Program-made: the position numbers and the translations under genes | The notes under the pieces: generated by a model | Database searches by the model: none | Told to the model about the DNA's origin: nothing | The model's input: the letters and a program-made list of their open reading frames with translations, nothing else | In this document: one piece after another, positions 1-7,992 of the stretch | How positions within the stretch are numbered: the stretch's first letter is position 1 | How the letters are laid out: each line of letters begins with the position of its first letter | Source of the DNA: JAMQKA01 sp034521835 | Lineage (GTDB): Bacteria; Bacteroidota; Rhodothermia; Balneolales; Balneolaceae | NCBI GenBank assembly: GCA_034521835.1 | Contig: JAXHMA010000004.1 | Location: forward strand, 434,001-498,000 | Length of the DNA: 64,000 bases | Reading direction: 5' to 3'

Positions 1-408
1 TTGTTCAGGTAGCTCTTTACTGGAACTGAAGGTCAGAAAAAGATAGTATTTGCCGTTGTATTTATGCATCTCAGGGGCCCAAATACTGTTGATTTCCACA
101 TCCGTTCCCCACATCGTATCGGGAGTTCGATAGACGATATGCGGCCCCTCCCACCGAACCAGATCTTTGCTGGTATATACTCTTACGCCTGCGTCCCTGG
201 CGGAAGAAGTAATGTAGTAGGTGCCCGTCGATTCATCAGCCAGCACGTTGGCGTCCCGCATTCTAATATCAGACAGTTCTTCGGTTGAAACGTCTTCCTG
301 ACCATAAACCACGGATCCACCCAGTAATAAAATAGATAACAGAAAGATTTGTGCTGAACGCAAATTAACTGATTTTGATAGTAAATATCCCCTTCTTTCA
401 ATCAACAT
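1..408 (-). CDS. Glycoside hydrolase family 43 protein (partial, N-terminal part)
   Basis: The gene runs off the left edge; 136 codons are visible from an ATG at 408. The first ~40 residues form a signal peptide (arginine-rich start, hydrophobic LSILLLGGSVVYG, then QED), so the enzyme is exported. The motif MRDANVLADESTGTYYITSS and later IWAPEMHKYNGKYYLF match the first blades of GH43 five-bladed propellers, where the Asp of the first motif is normally the catalytic base. GH43 enzymes remove arabinose, xylose or galactose from plant and algal polysaccharides; the substrate cannot be told from this fragment. It fits the GH9 and GH16 genes elsewhere in the window. Confidence 0.8.
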   Translation of the reverse strand, partial: MLIERRGYLLSKSVNLRSAQIFLLSILLLGGSVVYGQEDVSTEELSDIRMRDANVLADESTGTYYITSSARDAGVRVYTSKDLVRWEGPHIVYRTPDTMWGTDVEINSIWAPEMHKYNGKYYLFLTFSSSKELPEQ

Positions 409-736
409 AGATCCCTTTTTAAAGTGCTCTTAGAAATAGTTGTTCCCATCAATTTCCCTCAATATGGTGATAAAATCGTTTCAATTCAGGTTTTTGAGTG
501 ATACCCATTTCCCCTTTTCCTTGCGACTATTCCAAGCCTTATACATAGAATTTGTAGCAACTCTAATGGGGTAATATTTAATTCAGTTTATCAGGTAACG
601 CACCCTGAGGAGAGCCACAGTATATTCTGCTAAAAGAAACATAGATATACCTGAGTAGAAAAATCAAAATGGGATCCAACAATGAGGAAATAAATCCTCC
701 AGAGATTCTTGTTCCCGGAGGATTATAAAAGAATTA
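409..736. other. Intergenic region between GH43 and the DEAD-box-like gene
   Basis: No convincing gene is seen in about 330 bases. The right part holds a hairpin (listed separately); the left part should contain the promoter of the GH43 gene, but no clear promoter motif is recognised. Confidence 0.5.
693..724 (-). terminator. Probable terminator hairpin of the DEAD-box-like gene
   Basis: An 8-bp perfect stem (AATCCTCC at 693-700, GGAGGATT at 717-724) lies 12 bases after the stop of the gene ending at 737. On the minus strand it is followed by a T-rich stretch (TATTTCC) but not a clean T run, so the call is moderate. Confidence 0.45.
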
Positions 737-2146
737 CTATGATGAGAACAGTTTCTTAAAGAAGCCAATCACGCTTTTTTCCTCATCACTGTCATCACCT
801 TTACGCCCGCCGCTTAACTTGTCAAAATTGGGGCGCGGCAGCTCCATTTCATTATCTTTTTTCTGTCTTTGTCCCCCTCGGTCTCCTTGTTTTTTGTTGC
901 CCCGGTCGCGATTACTGCTTTTACCTTTTTGCTTGCTTTTCTTCTTCCGTTCTTTGAGTTTCTTTTTTACCTCATCGGGCAGGTCGAGCTCGTTGGGGGC
1001 CTCACCAAGTTCATTTTTCAACTGATTGATATCGCTTCGATCCTGCTTGCTTACGAGTGAAACGATGCGTCCCGCCTTCCCGTCAGCTACCAAGCCGGTG
1101 CGGTAGCGGTATTCGTCAGCGTCGCCTGGTACATCGTAGTTTATTACCTGCTGTACGCCGTCAAGATCGAGATCAGAAGCTGAGATATCAGCCACCAGCA
1201 GGAACTGGACATCCCCGTTGGTGAAATTGGCGAACCGCTGGGCACGCTTTTCATCCGATAGTTTGCCGTGCAGGCTTGTCCCCGAGTTATTTCGTTTACG
1301 CAGCACACGATAAAGCCGGTCGGTTCCGCGCTTGGAAGCGGTAAAAATTACGCACTTATCGGTGGGCGTAGAATCGATATGCGCCATCAGGGTGGTAATC
1401 TTCATGCGGTCGGGCACGTTGATGTAGCCCTGCTTCAGCTTGCTGGGTACCTCGGGCGGCTCTGTCGTCAACTGCCCGTTGGAACGCACGTTTTCAAAAC
1501 CAACGACGCTGGGCTCTTCCATAATGTATTCAACCAGTGATTTTACCTCCTCGTTATATTCTTTGGAGTAGCCTATCACCTGGTAATCGCTCATAATTCG
1601 CTTCTTGACATCCTTGATCAAGGGCACAAGATCAAGCAATATGCAATCCTCGATATTATCCAGCACCAGCAGTTCTACATCACGAAATATAAACCGGTGC
1701 TTTTCCAAAAGATCTGTGAGCCGGCCGGGATTCGCCACCAACACCTGAACGCCGTCAAGAATTGCTTTCTCCTGCTCGTCATAGTCTCCTTCCAGCTCAA
1801 CGGTAGCACACTCTACCTGGGCATGATACCCCATCGCCCAGACCAGCTTGTCGATCTCATTGGCATCGTCAGGATCAGGTGTAATGATCAATATCTGCGT
1901 GCCTTTATCCTCTTCCCCGGTTGCTGTTACTCGTTCCAGTGCCGGGACAATGAAGGATCCATATTTACCCTTCTCATCTTCCTCCGACTTGATCAGAATA
2001 TCTTTCCCTTCAAGCGCAAGCGGAATTACTGACTGTTGTATTTCGGTCGGTTCCTGGTAGTTCACATCTCGAAGCCCACTCATCAACTCGGGACTCAGAT
2101 TCATTTCATCAAATGTCAAAGTACTCACCTTCTTTTTTGTTAGCAT
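737..2146 (-). CDS. DEAD-box RNA helicase-like protein with degenerate ATPase motifs
   Basis: The 469-residue protein has the DEAD-box layout: a Q-motif region (residues ~12-38), two RecA-like domains and a very basic tail (~395-450) of the RNA-binding type. The catalytic motifs are lost. Where Walker A (AxTGSGKT) should be, residues ~52-63 read KSEEDEKGKYGS. Motif II DEAD is DNIE (163-166). Motif III SAT is replaced by GYSK. Motif V lacks the RGLD core, and motif VI HRxGRxGR reads YRTGLVADGKAGR, losing the arginine finger. Fold-level motifs such as ANPGRLTDLL and VQQVINYDVP remain. ATP hydrolysis is therefore unlikely; an RNA- or ribosome-binding role is inference. The frame is fully open over 1.4 kb, so it is not a decayed gene. 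Confidence 0.8.
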   Translation of the reverse strand: MLTKKKVSTLTFDEMNLSPELMSGLRDVNYQEPTEIQQSVIPLALEGKDILIKSEEDEKGKYGSFIVPALERVTATGEEDKGTQILIITPDPDDANEIDKLVWAMGYHAQVECATVELEGDYDEQEKAILDGVQVLVANPGRLTDLLEKHRFIFRDVELLVLDNIEDCILLDLVPLIKDVKKRIMSDYQVIGYSKEYNEEVKSLVEYIMEEPSVVGFENVRSNGQLTTEPPEVPSKLKQGYINVPDRMKITTLMAHIDSTPTDKCVIFTASKRGTDRLYRVLRKRNNSGTSLHGKLSDEKRAQRFANFTNGDVQFLLVADISASDLDLDGVQQVINYDVPGDADEYRYRTGLVADGKAGRIVSLVSKQDRSDINQLKNELGEAPNELDLPDEVKKKLKERKKKSKQKGKSSNRDRGNKKQGDRGGQRQKKDNEMELPRPNFDKLSGGRKGDDSDEEKSVIGFFKKLFSS

Positions 2147-2239
2147 TTGCTCCGTTCGCCCGCTTCAATTTCAAACAGGCTATCAACACGCAGGAATATA
2201 CAAAACTTAAATGCTTTGCTCACATCCAGAGGCGCTGTT

Positions 2240-3157
2240 TTACTCGGCAGAGTGTATAAATTTATCATGCAGTTTAAAGGCATAGCCTGCGCTACGTGTA
2301 TATTGATAGACTAACAGAACAATGAGAAACATCCCCATAATTCCAGTTAAACCCGCTTCGGGCCCAAACTGGCCGCCGGTAAAAAGGTCCGGTCCAGTTT
2401 CCCGCACCTGCAGAAGGGAACTGCGTGCCGAGGTGCCGCTTACCGGCAGACCAAAGATACCGCCCTGGAAAAAGTTCCACGCCGCATGCAGCCCTGCAGA
2501 TAGTGCCAGGCTGCCTGTAATCAGGTAGGGCAAGGCTAATACAACACCGGCAAACATGATATTGATCGTAGAGATAATACTGGAGTTGGGATTACCGGCG
2601 TGCAGAATCCCAAAAATGGAAGAGGACAGCAGGATGGCGCCCACCACCGAGTAGCGGGTGTGAGACTGCGAGGAGGCAAATCCCTCTATCATGTTGGTGA
2701 TCTGGTAGCCCCTAAAGACCAGCTCCTCGTAAAATCCCACCAGTAACATGCCCAGCAGGTAGCTAAAAAGCGGCAGTGGGTACATCTGATTCCAGCCTCT
2801 CTGCCAGCCGTAGCCAGTGAAGTCTATCCACCCGGCCAGTAAGTGCAGGAGAAAAATAAAAGCTATGGCCAGCCCACCAATAGCCATTCCCATCCCAAGC
2901 TCACGCATCCATTTTTTACTTAATGATATCCCAAGAGCATGAAATGAGCGGCCGTCTAAATAGCGGGCGGCAACCCATGTGCTCACAATAAAAGCAAAAG
3001 CGCTGAATATCCTATCAAATAAAAACCCATCGGGTGATCCAAGCAGTCCCAGCATGACCTGCCCGGCCGCCAGCAGCGCCAGCATCAGGACAAATTGCAG
3101 GAATAGCCGCCAGCCCGCTCTCAATCGTTTTTCGTCCGGGTTATAAAACAAATTCAT
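2240..3157 (-). CDS. CPBP family intramembrane metalloprotease (CAAX protease/Abi type)
   Basis: This 305-residue, strongly hydrophobic protein has about eight membrane segments. The three family motifs are present in order: EELVFRGY (EExxxR), FGILHAG (FxxxH) and HAAWNFFQ (HxxxN), which bind the catalytic metal in Rce1-like proteases. Such proteins cleave prenylated or other membrane substrates, and some bacterial members process bacteriocins or signal proteins. No substrate gene is nearby, so the role is unknown. The start at 3157 gives a short polar N-terminus before the first membrane segment. Confidence 0.85.
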   Translation of the reverse strand: MNLFYNPDEKRLRAGWRLFLQFVLMLALLAAGQVMLGLLGSPDGFLFDRIFSAFAFIVSTWVAARYLDGRSFHALGISLSKKWMRELGMGMAIGGLAIAFIFLLHLLAGWIDFTGYGWQRGWNQMYPLPLFSYLLGMLLVGFYEELVFRGYQITNMIEGFASSQSHTRYSVVGAILLSSSIFGILHAGNPNSSIISTINIMFAGVVLALPYLITGSLALSAGLHAAWNFFQGGIFGLPVSGTSARSSLLQVRETGPDLFTGGQFGPEAGLTGIMGMFLIVLLVYQYTRSAGYAFKLHDKFIHSAE

Positions 3158-3235
3158 CTGATAGAAACATTTATCCTTGAAAATAAGTTATAGCTGTCCT
3201 AACGTAGGATTTCATCCTAAAAGAACAAACTTTTT

Positions 3236-3907
3236 ATGAGTGACCGATTTGTACTTCATGCACCACAGGAAACCGTTGAGAAACAATTCGGCGTAACCAC
3301 GCAGCGCTCCGATTTTTTTGAACCAGATTATAACATCAATCCGGGCAGCCGCGTGCCGGTGGTGTATCATGAGGAGGGAGAGCGCAAAATTTATGACTTC
3401 CTTTGGGGGATGATTCCACAGGATGCACAAAGTGAAAAAGAGGGCCTGAGAAACCTGACGATTCCTGTGGAAGCCCTTTCTGACGAGCGCTATGAGCCCA
3501 GTTTCAGGGAGCGGCGATGTATCGTGCCCGCCAACGGTTTTTACAAATGGAAAACCGGTGAGAAAAAAAGTACCCCTTTTTATATACGGATGCTATCTAA
3601 CGAAGTAATCGGGTTGGCCGCGCTTTATTCCGTTTGGGAGGCCAGCAGCGGCCGCAAGGTATATTCGTTTGCCCTGCTCAATACAGAAGCCAACGCCCTC
3701 GTACAACCAGTGGACACCCGTATGCCGGTAATCCTGAAGCCAAAAGATTACGCCACCTGGCTCGGTGAAGGAGAAACCGAGCTTTCCACCAACTCCGAGA
3801 TTCTCAAACCGTTTGATCTCACCAAAATGGCAGTTAACCGAGTTACCGAAAATGTCAACGATCCCGAAAACAACAGTCCCGAACTGATTCAGCCAATTCC
3901 CAAATAG
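3236..3907 (+). CDS. SRAP domain (YedK/HMCES-like) protein with altered catalytic residues
   Basis: The 223-residue protein has the SRAP fold signature (DYNINPG, RRCIVPANGFYKW, TRMPVIL). Active family members trap abasic sites in single-stranded DNA through Cys2 and use a conserved Asn, Glu and His. Here the protein starts MSDRF instead of MCGRF, so Cys2 is Ser. The Glu of GFYEW is Lys (residue ~104). The His of HDRMP is replaced (VDTRMP, D at ~160). The NARxET motif is also degraded (RNLTIPVEAL). The start cannot be shifted to recover a Cys2. This is an intact gene for a likely non-crosslinking paralogue. The alignment was made from memory of the family. Confidence 0.8.
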   Translation: MSDRFVLHAPQETVEKQFGVTTQRSDFFEPDYNINPGSRVPVVYHEEGERKIYDFLWGMIPQDAQSEKEGLRNLTIPVEALSDERYEPSFRERRCIVPANGFYKWKTGEKKSTPFYIRMLSNEVIGLAALYSVWEASSGRKVYSFALLNTEANALVQPVDTRMPVILKPKDYATWLGEGETELSTNSEILKPFDLTKMAVNRVTENVNDPENNSPELIQPIPK

Positions 3908-3935
3908 TTAGCTGACGGGCTCAAATCCCATTCCA

Positions 3936-4832
3936 TCATTCATTGTGCTTGTAAATGCGCATGGTAGGATAAGCCAGCTCAATATCGTCTTCTTTGTCGA
4001 ATGCATCGAGCACATCCTCCCAGATGGACTGGCCGAGACTTCGTCGGCGGCGGGGATTGGATAGGTGGCGCACCGTCAGGTTAACACCGCTCTCCTTTAC
4101 GTCGGTATACACGATTGGGGTAAGGTAGCGGTAGTGGATCAGGTAAGATTTGGAGGCACGTTTTACCTGTCTTTCAGCATCTTCAACAGAATCCTGCAGG
4201 TGATTGTCGGCGATTTGCTGCAGAATATCCTTGGCCTTTTTCCAGTTACTTTCAAAGGTGATTAGAACTTCAATTTCATTCCAGATGAATTCAAAATCGC
4301 TGGTATAGTTGGCCAGTGATTCAGTAAACACCTTATGATTGGGGATATGGACGACCCGGCCGGTGCTCTGGTCGGCGTGTACCCAGTTGCCGATCTCCAG
4401 CACGGTAAATTTGAATACGCGCGTGTCCACCACATCGCCCTTGGTGTCGCCAATTTGTATGCGATCTCCCACCTCAAAAGGGCGTCGCCAGATGATAAAA
4501 ATCCATCCCGCAAAATCGGTGACGGGATCACGCAGTGCAATCGCCAAACCTGCGGAAAGCAACCCAAGAAAAGTAGCTACGGACTGGAGCCCCTCGAACC
4601 AGATACGCCCCACAATAAACGCCCCGATAAAAACGATAAAATATGTTAGGTTCTTCCGCCATTTATACTGCATGGCTGTATCATCCACATTGCGGTGTAC
4701 GATACGGATGGCGATGAACCGGATCAGCCATAGTAGAAATATGACGATAACCGACTCAAGAAGCTGGGTTGTAAGTGCGTTTGTAGTATTTACGGCTGAG
4801 GAAAACCGGTTTAGAAAATCCTGGAATGTCAT
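3936..4832 (-). CDS. Small-conductance mechanosensitive channel, MscS family
   Basis: The 298-residue protein has three membrane segments (~22-45, 62-80, 85-120), the last being the glycine/alanine-rich pore helix (ATFLGLLSAGLAIALRDP). The cytosolic beta domain follows (PFEVGDRIQIGDTKGDVVDT) with the VHIPNHKVF motif. Such channels open on hypo-osmotic shock. A second MscS is encoded at 28765-29654 and the two are clearly different. The gene is convergent with the SRAP gene, with 28 bases between them. Confidence 0.88.
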   Translation of the reverse strand: MTFQDFLNRFSSAVNTTNALTTQLLESVIVIFLLWLIRFIAIRIVHRNVDDTAMQYKWRKNLTYFIVFIGAFIVGRIWFEGLQSVATFLGLLSAGLAIALRDPVTDFAGWIFIIWRRPFEVGDRIQIGDTKGDVVDTRVFKFTVLEIGNWVHADQSTGRVVHIPNHKVFTESLANYTSDFEFIWNEIEVLITFESNWKKAKDILQQIADNHLQDSVEDAERQVKRASKSYLIHYRYLTPIVYTDVKESGVNLTVRHLSNPRRRRSLGQSIWEDVLDAFDKEDDIELAYPTMRIYKHNE

Positions 4833-4977
4833 GTGCTGCTAGAATCCAAGTTATACAGTGCACTTAAAAGTACAACATTTTATACTTGATTGAACTCAGA
4901 AATTTCATCTGTTTATTCGTTGTTATAAAACGGGATTTTGCCTAACTTTACGGCTCTGAATTAAGAAACAAGACATT

Positions 4978-5406
4978 ATGCTTTATACAATTATCATTAC
5001 CCTTATTGTCATCATCAGCGTACTGCTAACTATTGTAGTACTGCTGCAACCTGGTCAGGGACAAGGATTATCCGGTGGTGGAATTGCCGGTGGAATGGCC
5101 GGTGGCGGTGGACTTGGTGCACGACGTGCCGCCGATCTGCTCTCTAAATCAACCGCCGTTCTTGCCGGAGCACTACTTGTACTGTCCGTACTTGCGAACT
5201 TTGCAATCGACAGCGGTGAACCAACACAAAGCGCCGTGCAGCAAAGCGGTGTTGAACAGCCGGTGCAGGATAACATGCAGAATCCTTCGCAGACACCTTC
5301 TGCCGTACCTGAACTTCCTCAAAATCAAGGCCAGGGGAATACTCAGGGGCAAACTGGCGGCGGTAGCGGTGATGCCGGGTCAGGATCTAACGAAGGTGGG
5401 AACTAG
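4978..5406 (+). CDS. secG: Preprotein translocase subunit SecG
   Basis: At 142 residues this is longer than E. coli SecG because of a low-complexity Gln/Gly/Asn/Ser tail (residues ~85-142). The N-terminal half is typical: a membrane helix (IIITLIVIISVLLTIVVLLQ), the PGQGQGLSGG loop with a glycine-rich segment, and a second helix (STAVLAGALLVLSVLANFA). SecG assists SecYE during protein export. It is followed by a strong terminator and is probably monocistronic. Confidence 0.93.
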   Translation: MLYTIIITLIVIISVLLTIVVLLQPGQGQGLSGGGIAGGMAGGGGLGARRAADLLSKSTAVLAGALLVLSVLANFAIDSGEPTQSAVQQSGVEQPVQDNMQNPSQTPSAVPELPQNQGQGNTQGQTGGGSGDAGSGSNEGGN

Positions 5407-5440
5407 CAGTTCACTTCAGATTTTTTGGATTTAAAACCAA

Positions 5441-5480
5441 AGCCCGAATTCAGTTTTCTGAATTCGGGCTTTTTTGTTTT
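5441..5480 (+). terminator. Rho-independent terminator after secG
   Basis: A perfect 13-bp stem (AGCCCGAATTCAG at 5441-5453, its complement at 5458-5470) with a TTTT loop is followed by a T-rich run to 5480. The opposite strand also has T-rich sequence after the stem, so it may serve the hydrolase gene ending at 5520 too. Confidence 0.92.
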
Positions 5481-5519
5481 AAACACATATTCAGATGGCG
5501 TTTGCAAGTTTTTTACTTT

Positions 5520-6533
5520 TCATTGAGCTGTTCCTTGCTCCAGGGCTGGAAGCAACTTGCTGATAAACAGGTCAAAATCTTCAATATGTGGCAGATGCCC
5601 AATGTCATTCAGCTCAATCAAAGTAGAGTTCGGAATTTTGGCCGCCGTTTCTTTACCCAGCTGTGGATAGTTGCCCATTTTGGCAGCTACCGAATCCGCA
5701 ACCAGACCGGTGCCCAGAGCGGTGCGGTCGCGCTGACCGATGATCAGGGTAGTGTGCATCTGCAGGTCTTCAAATTCATAAACCACCGGCTGGGTGAACA
5801 CCATATCATAGGTAAGAGCTGAGTTCCACGCATAACGCTCCCAGTCCGGGCTGTTTCGCATGGCGGTTAGCAGGTGAACCCATTCGTTGTATTTTTCCTG
5901 CCACTCCCCTTCAAAATAGCTGCTGCGCATGTAGCTTTTCACGCCTTCAAACGTGCGGTTGAGCGCGCCTTGGTACCAGGTTTCAAGCCCGGCGTAGGGT
6001 ACCATCGTTTTCCAGTCTTCCAGGCCGATCGGATTTTCCAAGACCAGCCGCTCCACTGTTTCAGGATACATCAGCGAAAAGCGCGTAGCCACCATCCCGC
6101 CCATGGAGTGCCCCAGCACCGAAACCTGCGAGACACCGAGGGAGTCAATCAGATTTTTCGTGTTCTCTGCCAACTGATGAAAAGTATAATGATAATGTGC
6201 CGGCTTGGAAGATTTACCGAACCCTATTTGGTCGGGTACCAGCACGTTGTAGCCCTCCTCCAGCAGGGCGTCCATAGTCTGCTCCCAATACGCGCCGTTA
6301 AAATTCTTTCCGTGAAACATCAGTACCGTGCGTCCATTGGGCGTATCCGCCTGTTCAAACATAAACGCCATATCCAGTGCCTGTTGCTGAGAATGTACCT
6401 TGTAGAACTCAACTTGATAGGGATAGTTGTATCCCTCAAGGTTGATCCCCAGCTCCGGACGACTATCCTGTGCGTTGCTGTTTACCAATGCAATTGCCAT
6501 CAGTATCGATATAGTGGAAATAAACCGTTTCAT
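5520..6533 (-). CDS. Exported alpha/beta hydrolase
   Basis: The 337-residue protein has an N-terminal signal peptide (MKRFISTISILMAIALVNSNAQ). The alpha/beta hydrolase core follows: oxyanion-loop motif MFHGKNF, PDQIGFGKSSKP, the nucleophile elbow GHSMGG (~Ser143), a probable acid Asp in GQRDRTALG, and His in DIGHLPHIED near the C-terminus. All three members of the triad are present, so it should be an active periplasmic esterase or related hydrolase; the substrate is unknown. Confidence 0.85.
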   Translation of the reverse strand: MKRFISTISILMAIALVNSNAQDSRPELGINLEGYNYPYQVEFYKVHSQQQALDMAFMFEQADTPNGRTVLMFHGKNFNGAYWEQTMDALLEEGYNVLVPDQIGFGKSSKPAHYHYTFHQLAENTKNLIDSLGVSQVSVLGHSMGGMVATRFSLMYPETVERLVLENPIGLEDWKTMVPYAGLETWYQGALNRTFEGVKSYMRSSYFEGEWQEKYNEWVHLLTAMRNSPDWERYAWNSALTYDMVFTQPVVYEFEDLQMHTTLIIGQRDRTALGTGLVADSVAAKMGNYPQLGKETAAKIPNSTLIELNDIGHLPHIEDFDLFISKLLPALEQGTAQ

Positions 6534-6637
6534 TAGAAGACCGGGTAAAAAGTTAAGATTTACACTTACTTAATAGTATAGGGTATTTTAATCGTGATCA
6601 ACCAAGAGTATGATTTTTAGGGATTTAGCCCTTGGCC

Positions 6638-7651
6638 TTAAGCTTGCAACTCCTTCATAATTTCTGCAAATATACGGTGCGATTTTAAACGCTCTTGGTG
6701 ATTAAAAATATAGGAGGCGATCATCAGTTCATCCGCTCCGGTTTCTTCCAGGAAATCGGCGACGCCTGTTTTTACGGTCTCCTTCCCACCAATAAACGTG
6801 CGTGTCAGCATTCGCTCCACGGCGGTTTTCTGCATCGGATTCCAGACCTTCTGCATATCGTCGACGGGCGGCGGCATCGGCTTTCGCTCTCCGGTCACTA
6901 CGCCCATGAACATTTGTTTCAGGGAGGTCGCCAAATATTCGGCCTGCTCATCGGTATCGGCAGCTATAATATTTATGCAGGGCATCACATACGGTTCATC
7001 AAGCTGGTCGGAAGACTCAAACTTTTGCCGATAAGTACGAATTGCTGGCATCAGCTGCTGTGGGGCAAAGTGGCTGGCAAACGCGTAGGGTAGGCCTAAA
7101 GCGGCCGCAAGGTGCGCACTGTCAGTACTGGAGCCAAGAATCCACAGCGGTACGTTGGTCCCCTGCCCCGGAAGAGCACGGATTCCATTCACATGGCCAT
7201 CCTGGGAAAAATACTGCTTCAACTTTTTTACGTTGGCGGGAAATTCCCGGACGGCCTGCATGCGGTCGGAACGAATGGCATCAGCGGTTGCCTGGTCAGT
7301 GCCGGGCGCACGGCCAAGCCCGAGATCGACCCGCCCGGGATACATCGAAGCCAGCGTGCCAAACTGCTCGGCGATAATCAGCGGCGAATGATTGGGAAGC
7401 ATGATACCGCCGGAGCCCACCCGTAGCGATTTTGTTGCTTCGGCGACATGACCCAGTAGCACCGACGTGGCTGAACTGGCGATGTTGTCCATATTATGAT
7501 GCTCGGCCATCCAGAACCGGGTAAACCCCACCTCCTCAACATGCTTAGCCAAGTCGCGGCTGTTCTGGATGGCATCGGCGGGCGACTGCCCCTCGGTGAT
7601 AACGGCCAGATCGAGGACGGAATATTTAATGTCGGATAAGTTGGTGCTCAT
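6638..7651 (-). CDS. LLM class flavin-dependent oxidoreductase (luciferase-like)
   Basis: The protein is a luciferase-like TIM barrel using FMN or F420. Characteristic stretches are TRFWMAEHHNMDNIASSATS, VGSGGIMLPNHSPL and GRVDLGLGRAPGTDQAT. The end LMIASYIFNHQERLKSHRIF is typical of the small bacterial family related to E. coli YhbW. I place the start at the ATG at 7651 (MSTNLSDIKYSVLDLA). The open frame extends 17 codons upstream to 7702, but that extension is basic and not family-like. The substrate is unknown. Confidence 0.85.
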   Translation of the reverse strand: MSTNLSDIKYSVLDLAVITEGQSPADAIQNSRDLAKHVEEVGFTRFWMAEHHNMDNIASSATSVLLGHVAEATKSLRVGSGGIMLPNHSPLIIAEQFGTLASMYPGRVDLGLGRAPGTDQATADAIRSDRMQAVREFPANVKKLKQYFSQDGHVNGIRALPGQGTNVPLWILGSSTDSAHLAAALGLPYAFASHFAPQQLMPAIRTYRQKFESSDQLDEPYVMPCINIIAADTDEQAEYLATSLKQMFMGVVTGERKPMPPPVDDMQKVWNPMQKTAVERMLTRTFIGGKETVKTGVADFLEETGADELMIASYIFNHQERLKSHRIFAEIMKELQA

Positions 7652-7992
7652 TGATTGGATAGAATTTCTATGGGAGAGTTTGTAACCCGATCTGAACAGC
7701 ATTTACAAGGATGAAGTTCAGTTATATCACAAAGCTACACAGAGGTAGGCACAGAGGAGAGGCACTACTTGGTCTCTTACTTAATGGGTTATCCTTAGCC
7801 TAAACGTTTTTATAGCATAGTGACTAAACCCAGTTGGTCTGGAATTAGTTTTTCTAAAATACGCCAAGATAACCATCTTAGGCGGTATAATATTAACCTG
7901 GTACCAAAAAATTCCACGTTGGAGGGGCGGAACGAGATTTTTGGTTTCGGACAGATTTGCTATCCCAATCACCAATAACAGATAACCAGTAC
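7652..7992. other. Intergenic region between the LLM oxidoreductase and mnmE
   Basis: About 340 bases without a convincing gene. A 64-codon minus-strand frame (7781-7975) has no recognisable motif. It should carry the promoter of the oxidoreductase and the 3' end of the mnmE transcript. Confidence 0.4.
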
